From: Opitutus sp. GAS368
GTDB lineage: Bacteria; Verrucomicrobiota; Verrucomicrobiia; Opitutales; Opitutaceae
Assembly: GCA_945862035.1 (NCBI GenBank)
Contig: CAMAXB010000007.1
Location: forward strand, 1 to 25,312
DNA length: 25,312 nucleotides
Direction: 5' to 3'
Shown here: piece by piece, positions 22,701-25,312 of the stretch
How the letters are laid out: each line of letters opens with the position of its first letter
Position numbering within the stretch: position 1 is the first letter of the stretch
Position numbers and translations under genes: made by a program
The notes under the pieces: model-generated
Told to the model about the DNA's origin: nothing
Databases searched by the model: none
What the model saw: only the letters and a program-made list of their open reading frames with translations

Positions 22701-25039
22701 GCCCGCAGGAGCGTCCCCTGATCCGCGGACGAGCGATCGCCGCCGTGCACTGCGTCGGCGTGGCTGGCATGGGCTTGGGCCCGCTGGCCGTCTATCTGGT
22801 TCGTCGCGGATTCTCCGTGAGCGGCGAGGACGATGCGATGACGGAGGTGATGCGCGTGCAGCTGGAGCGCGCCGGCGTGCGCATCACGGCGACGGGCGAC
22901 CTTCCGGCGGAGTGCGACCTGCTGGCCTACTCCTCGGCGATCGCGCCCACGCATCCCGCGGTGGTCGCAGCCCGGGTTCGCGATCTCCCGCAGATCCGGC
23001 GGGGCGAGTTGCTCGCGGAGGTGACCCGCGACCAGCGCCTGGTGGCCGTGTGCGGCTCTCACGGCAAGACGACCACCTCGGCGATGCTGGCCACGGTCCT
23101 GCTGCGGGCAGGATTTCCCTGCGGCTACGTGCTGGGTGGGCTGGTGGCGGATGACGCTTTTGCGCCGGCCGCAGCCGGCACCAATGGCTGGGTTGTCGCG
23201 GAGATCGATGAGAGCGACGGCACGATCGGACAGTTTTCGCCTGAGGTCACTCTGGCGGTGAACCTCGACTGGGATCATCCGGATCATTACCGCCAACTGG
23301 CCGACCTTGAGGCCGCATTCGCCGGACTTTTCACCCGCACCCGGCAGGCGGTTCTGGTCAATGCCGCCTGCGAACTGTCGCGCCGGATTGCCTCCCGTTC
23401 CACGGCGGGCGCTTCGGTCGCGACCTTTGGCGCGGACGGAGATTTCGCCAGCCGAATTCTGGACGAGACGAACTCCGGCCTGCGCCTCTCGCTCGCGGGG
23501 CGTTTTGCGATCGGCGAGGCCGAGGTCCGCGCCGCCGGCGAGTTCAACGCCGCGAATGCGACCGCGGCGCTGGCGGCGGCTCAGGTGATGGGTGCGGCCT
23601 TGTCGCCCTCCCTGCTGGCCGGCTATGCCGGAGTCCGGCGTCGGCAGAGTCTCCTGCACGCTGAACCCGACCTGACGGTGGTGGAGGACTACGCGCATCA
23701 CCCCACCGAGATTCGTGCAGTGCTGGCAAGCCTGCGCCAGCGGGTGTGTCCGGGCGGACGCCTCGTCGTGATTTTCCAACCCCATCGCTTCAGCCGCACC
23801 CGCCAGTTCCTCGCCGATTTCGCCACGGTGTTGGCTGCCGCGGATTCGGTGCACCTGCTGGATGTTTACGGGGCGGGTGAGGCGCCGATCGCGGGTGGAA
23901 CGAGCGAGGATCTGTCCGCGGCGATCCGCGCGCTCGCCCCTTCCCTGCCGCTCTTTCACTCGCGCGGGGGAGTCCCGGCGGCGATCGCGGAGCTCCAGGC
24001 GGACGTGCGCGCCGGCGATCTGGTGGCCGTGGTGGGTGCGGGCGACATCGATCAGGTGGCGCGACAATGGCTCGCGGCGAGACCGTCGACTTTGATGAAG
24101 ACCATGGACTGGGATCGCTGGGCGGAGGACTGGCGCGGCCGGGTGTCGGCCGCGACCAAGGTGAAGCGCGAGGAATCGCTGGCCGAGAAGACCACGATGC
24201 GGGTGGGGGGCGCGGCGCGAATCTATGTGGAGCCGGCCGGGGTCGCCGACCTGCAGGCAGTGCTGGGTGCGGCGCGGCTGGCGGGCGTGCCGGTGCACGT
24301 GCTCGGGCGCGGCTCCAATCTCGTGGTGCCGGACGCAGGGGTGGACGGCTTGGTGCTGAGCCTGCGGCAGTCGGCTTGGGAAACCTTCGAGCCCTTGCCC
24401 GAGGGCTGCGTGCGGGTCGGTGCGGGCCTCCGCCTCAAGAACCTCTGTGGACTCGCGACCAAGGCCGGTCTGGTGGGCTTCGAGTTTCTTGAGGGCATTC
24501 CCGGCAACGTCGGGGGGGCACTGCGGATGAATGCGGGCGCCATGGGCGGCTGGATGTTCGATGTGGTTGTGGAAGTGAACCTCGTCAACTTTGCCGGCGA
24601 GATGAGGACTTTGCGCAAGGAGGAGATGCATGTGGATTATCGGCACTGCGCCGAGTTGCATGAAGCGATTGCGGTCGGTGCGGTCCTGCGTCCGGCGGCT
24701 CAGGCCGAGGCGGAGTCGATCAGCCGGCAAATCGACACCTACCGGGATAAGCGCCAGAAGTCGCAACCGCGCGAGCCCAGTGCGGGCTGTATTTTCAAGA
24801 ATCCGCCGGGTGACTCCGCCGGACGGCTGATCGACCAGGCCGGGCTCAAGGGCGAGCGGGTGGGGGATGCGGAGGTCTCGCCGGTCCACGCCAATTTCAT
24901 TGTCAACCGCGGCCACGCCACGAGCGCCGATGTCATCGCGCTGGTGCGCAAGGTGCGCACGCGGGTCGAGGCGGCCCATGGGGTGAAGCTCGAACCCGAG
25001 GTTTTGCTCTACGGCAAGCGTTGGGAGGACGTGCTGTGA
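22697..25039 (+). CDS. murC-murB: MurC-MurB fusion: UDP-MurNAc:L-alanine ligase and UDP-GlcNAc-enolpyruvate reductase
   Basis: A 780-aa bifunctional enzyme of early precursor synthesis. Residues 1 to about 466 are MurC: CVGVAGMGLGPLAVYL, the ATP loop GSHGKTTTSAML (Lys124), EIDESDGTIGQFSPEV, and VVEDYAHHPTEIRAVL. From about 467 the FAD-dependent MurB begins: KTTMRVGGAARIYVEP, GRGSNLVVPDAGVDGLVL, FLEGIPGNVGGALRMNAGAMG and a final LEPEVLLYG with the conserved Glu. The proton-donor position, Ser in E. coli and S. aureus MurB, is Cys698 here in SAGCIFKNP. In-frame ATGs at 24095 and 24104 lie at the junction and could allow separate MurB. Start GTG 22697 has GGAGG 7 nt upstream and overlaps the murG stop. 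The fusion puts the first two committed wall steps in one polypeptide. Confidence 0.94.
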   Translation: MSPQERPLIRGRAIAAVHCVGVAGMGLGPLAVYLVRRGFSVSGEDDAMTEVMRVQLERAGVRITATGDLPAECDLLAYSSAIAPTHPAVVAARVRDLPQIRRGELLAEVTRDQRLVAVCGSHGKTTTSAMLATVLLRAGFPCGYVLGGLVADDAFAPAAAGTNGWVVAEIDESDGTIGQFSPEVTLAVNLDWDHPDHYRQLADLEAAFAGLFTRTRQAVLVNAACELSRRIASRSTAGASVATFGADGDFASRILDETNSGLRLSLAGRFAIGEAEVRAAGEFNAANATAALAAAQVMGAALSPSLLAGYAGVRRRQSLLHAEPDLTVVEDYAHHPTEIRAVLASLRQRVCPGGRLVVIFQPHRFSRTRQFLADFATVLAAADSVHLLDVYGAGEAPIAGGTSEDLSAAIRALAPSLPLFHSRGGVPAAIAELQADVRAGDLVAVVGAGDIDQVARQWLAARPSTLMKTMDWDRWAEDWRGRVSAATKVKREESLAEKTTMRVGGAARIYVEPAGVADLQAVLGAARLAGVPVHVLGRGSNLVVPDAGVDGLVLSLRQSAWETFEPLPEGCVRVGAGLRLKNLCGLATKAGLVGFEFLEGIPGNVGGALRMNAGAMGGWMFDVVVEVNLVNFAGEMRTLRKEEMHVDYRHCAELHEAIAVGAVLRPAAQAEAESISRQIDTYRDKRQKSQPREPSAGCIFKNPPGDSAGRLIDQAGLKGERVGDAEVSPVHANFIVNRGHATSADVIALVRKVRTRVEAAHGVKLEPEVLLYGKRWEDVL

Positions 25040-25147
25040 ATTTTCGATTTTGGATTTTCGAGTTTCGATTGCCAACCTCTGGCCACCAAGGTCGGGGAAC
25101 GATCCGCGGTTCCGCCAATCGAAAATCCAAATTCGAAAATCGAAAAT
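25040..25147. repeat. A/T-rich hairpin element between murC-murB and ddl
   Basis: A 32-nt arm at 25040-25071 is inverted at 25116-25147 with 28 of 32 positions matching; both are made of the repeated unit TCGATTTT or its complement AAAATCGA. The 44-nt centre contains a GGAAC/GTTCC hairpin (25096-25113). The left arm starts at the base after the murC-murB stop and the right arm ends one base before the ddl ATG. It is markedly A/T-rich in GC-rich surroundings. In geometry it matches the arms at 7354 and 7796, but it holds no gene. Intrinsic termination is unlikely because no T run follows the right arm. Confidence 0.75.
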
Positions 25148-25148
25148 C

Positions 25149-25312
25149 ATGAGTCATCCCATCATCGCCGTCCTCTGTGGTGGCACCTCGGCTGAACGCG
25201 AAGTTTCACTCGGCTCGGGCCGGGCAGCGGCCCAGGCGCTGGCCCGATCGTTCCCGACCCGGCTGTTCGAGGTGCGTGCCCAGGCCCTGCCGGCTGGTCT
25301 CGATCCGGCGCG
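25149..25312 (+). CDS. ddl: D-alanine:D-alanine ligase, 5' end only
   Basis: The first 54 codons of a gene cut by the window end. The translation begins MSHPIIAVLCGGTSAEREVS, the standard Ddl N-terminus with the GGxSxEREVSL signature (Thr in place of the first Ser). Ddl joins two D-alanines with ATP, supplying the dipeptide used by MurF. ATG 25149 directly follows the hairpin arm and has no SD. Its place after murC-murB matches the usual dcw order, in which ftsQ, ftsA and ftsZ would be expected next. Confidence 0.9.
   Translation, partial: MSHPIIAVLCGGTSAEREVSLGSGRAAAQALARSFPTRLFEVRAQALPAGLDPA

Noticed and set aside
25040..25147. Rho-independent terminator splitting ddl from the cluster
   Set aside because: The arms are separated by 44 nt, no T tract follows the second arm, and the arm abuts the ddl start codon.
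22445..25150. Very long antisense open frame opposite murC-murB
   Set aside because: High third-position GC on the sense strand removes stops from the complementary frame; the translation is Arg/His/Gly-rich without any domain, while the sense strand encodes clear MurC and MurB motifs.

Overview
This window looks like a high-GC bacterial chromosome segment, most likely from the Verrucomicrobiota and within them an Opitutaceae-like organism. That assignment is inference. It rests on the high GC content, the layout of the division and cell-wall (dcw) cluster, a MurC-MurB fusion, weak or absent Shine-Dalgarno (SD) sequences at many starts, and intergenic low-complexity repeats of a kind I associate with that group. 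No rRNA, tRNA, CRISPR array, prophage or insertion sequence was found.

Layout. (1) 1-82: a palindromic repeat pair resembling a REP/BIME element. (2) 147-2354: two convergent HD-superfamily nucleotide hydrolases, a dGTPase-like protein (+) and a YfbR/HDDC2-like 5'-nucleotidase (-). (3) 2466-4055: serA for serine synthesis, closed by a terminator hairpin. (4) 4155-9209: plsY for phospholipid synthesis, then the aspartate-to-threonine genes hom, lysC and thrC. A small four-helix-bundle (23S rRNA intervening-sequence-type) gene sits between lysC and thrC, enclosed by 33-nt inverted repeats. (5) 9210-9857: a long non-coding region ending in direct TGGG repeats with 10-bp period, the expected MraZ operator. 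(6) 9858-25312: a nearly complete dcw cluster: mraZ, rsmH, an ftsL-like gene, ftsI, murE, murF, mraY, murD, a triple-LysM envelope protein, ftsW, murG, a murC-murB fusion and the start of ddl.

How the genes work together. MraZ probably autoregulates the cluster through the TGGG boxes. MurE, MurF, MurD, MurC-MurB and Ddl build the cytoplasmic UDP-MurNAc-pentapeptide precursor; MurE carries the DNPR signature of meso-diaminopimelate addition. MraY and MurG make lipid I and lipid II. FtsW, FtsI and the FtsL-like protein form the septal synthase, and the LysM protein probably binds the wall product. lysC and hom feed threonine, and lysC also feeds the diaminopimelate used by MurE.

The most unusual signal is a set of intergenic inverted repeats built from short tandem units. 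Each fills a gap between two co-directional genes, starting just after a stop codon and ending at or just before the next start codon. One (7354-7828, lysC/thrC) encloses the four-helix-bundle gene. Two others (ftsW/murG and murC-murB/ddl) have similar arms but enclose only 29 and 44 nt. A fourth, one-sided tandem array follows thrC. I suggest, as inference, that these are full, empty and half versions of one class of hairpin cassette related to rRNA intervening sequences.
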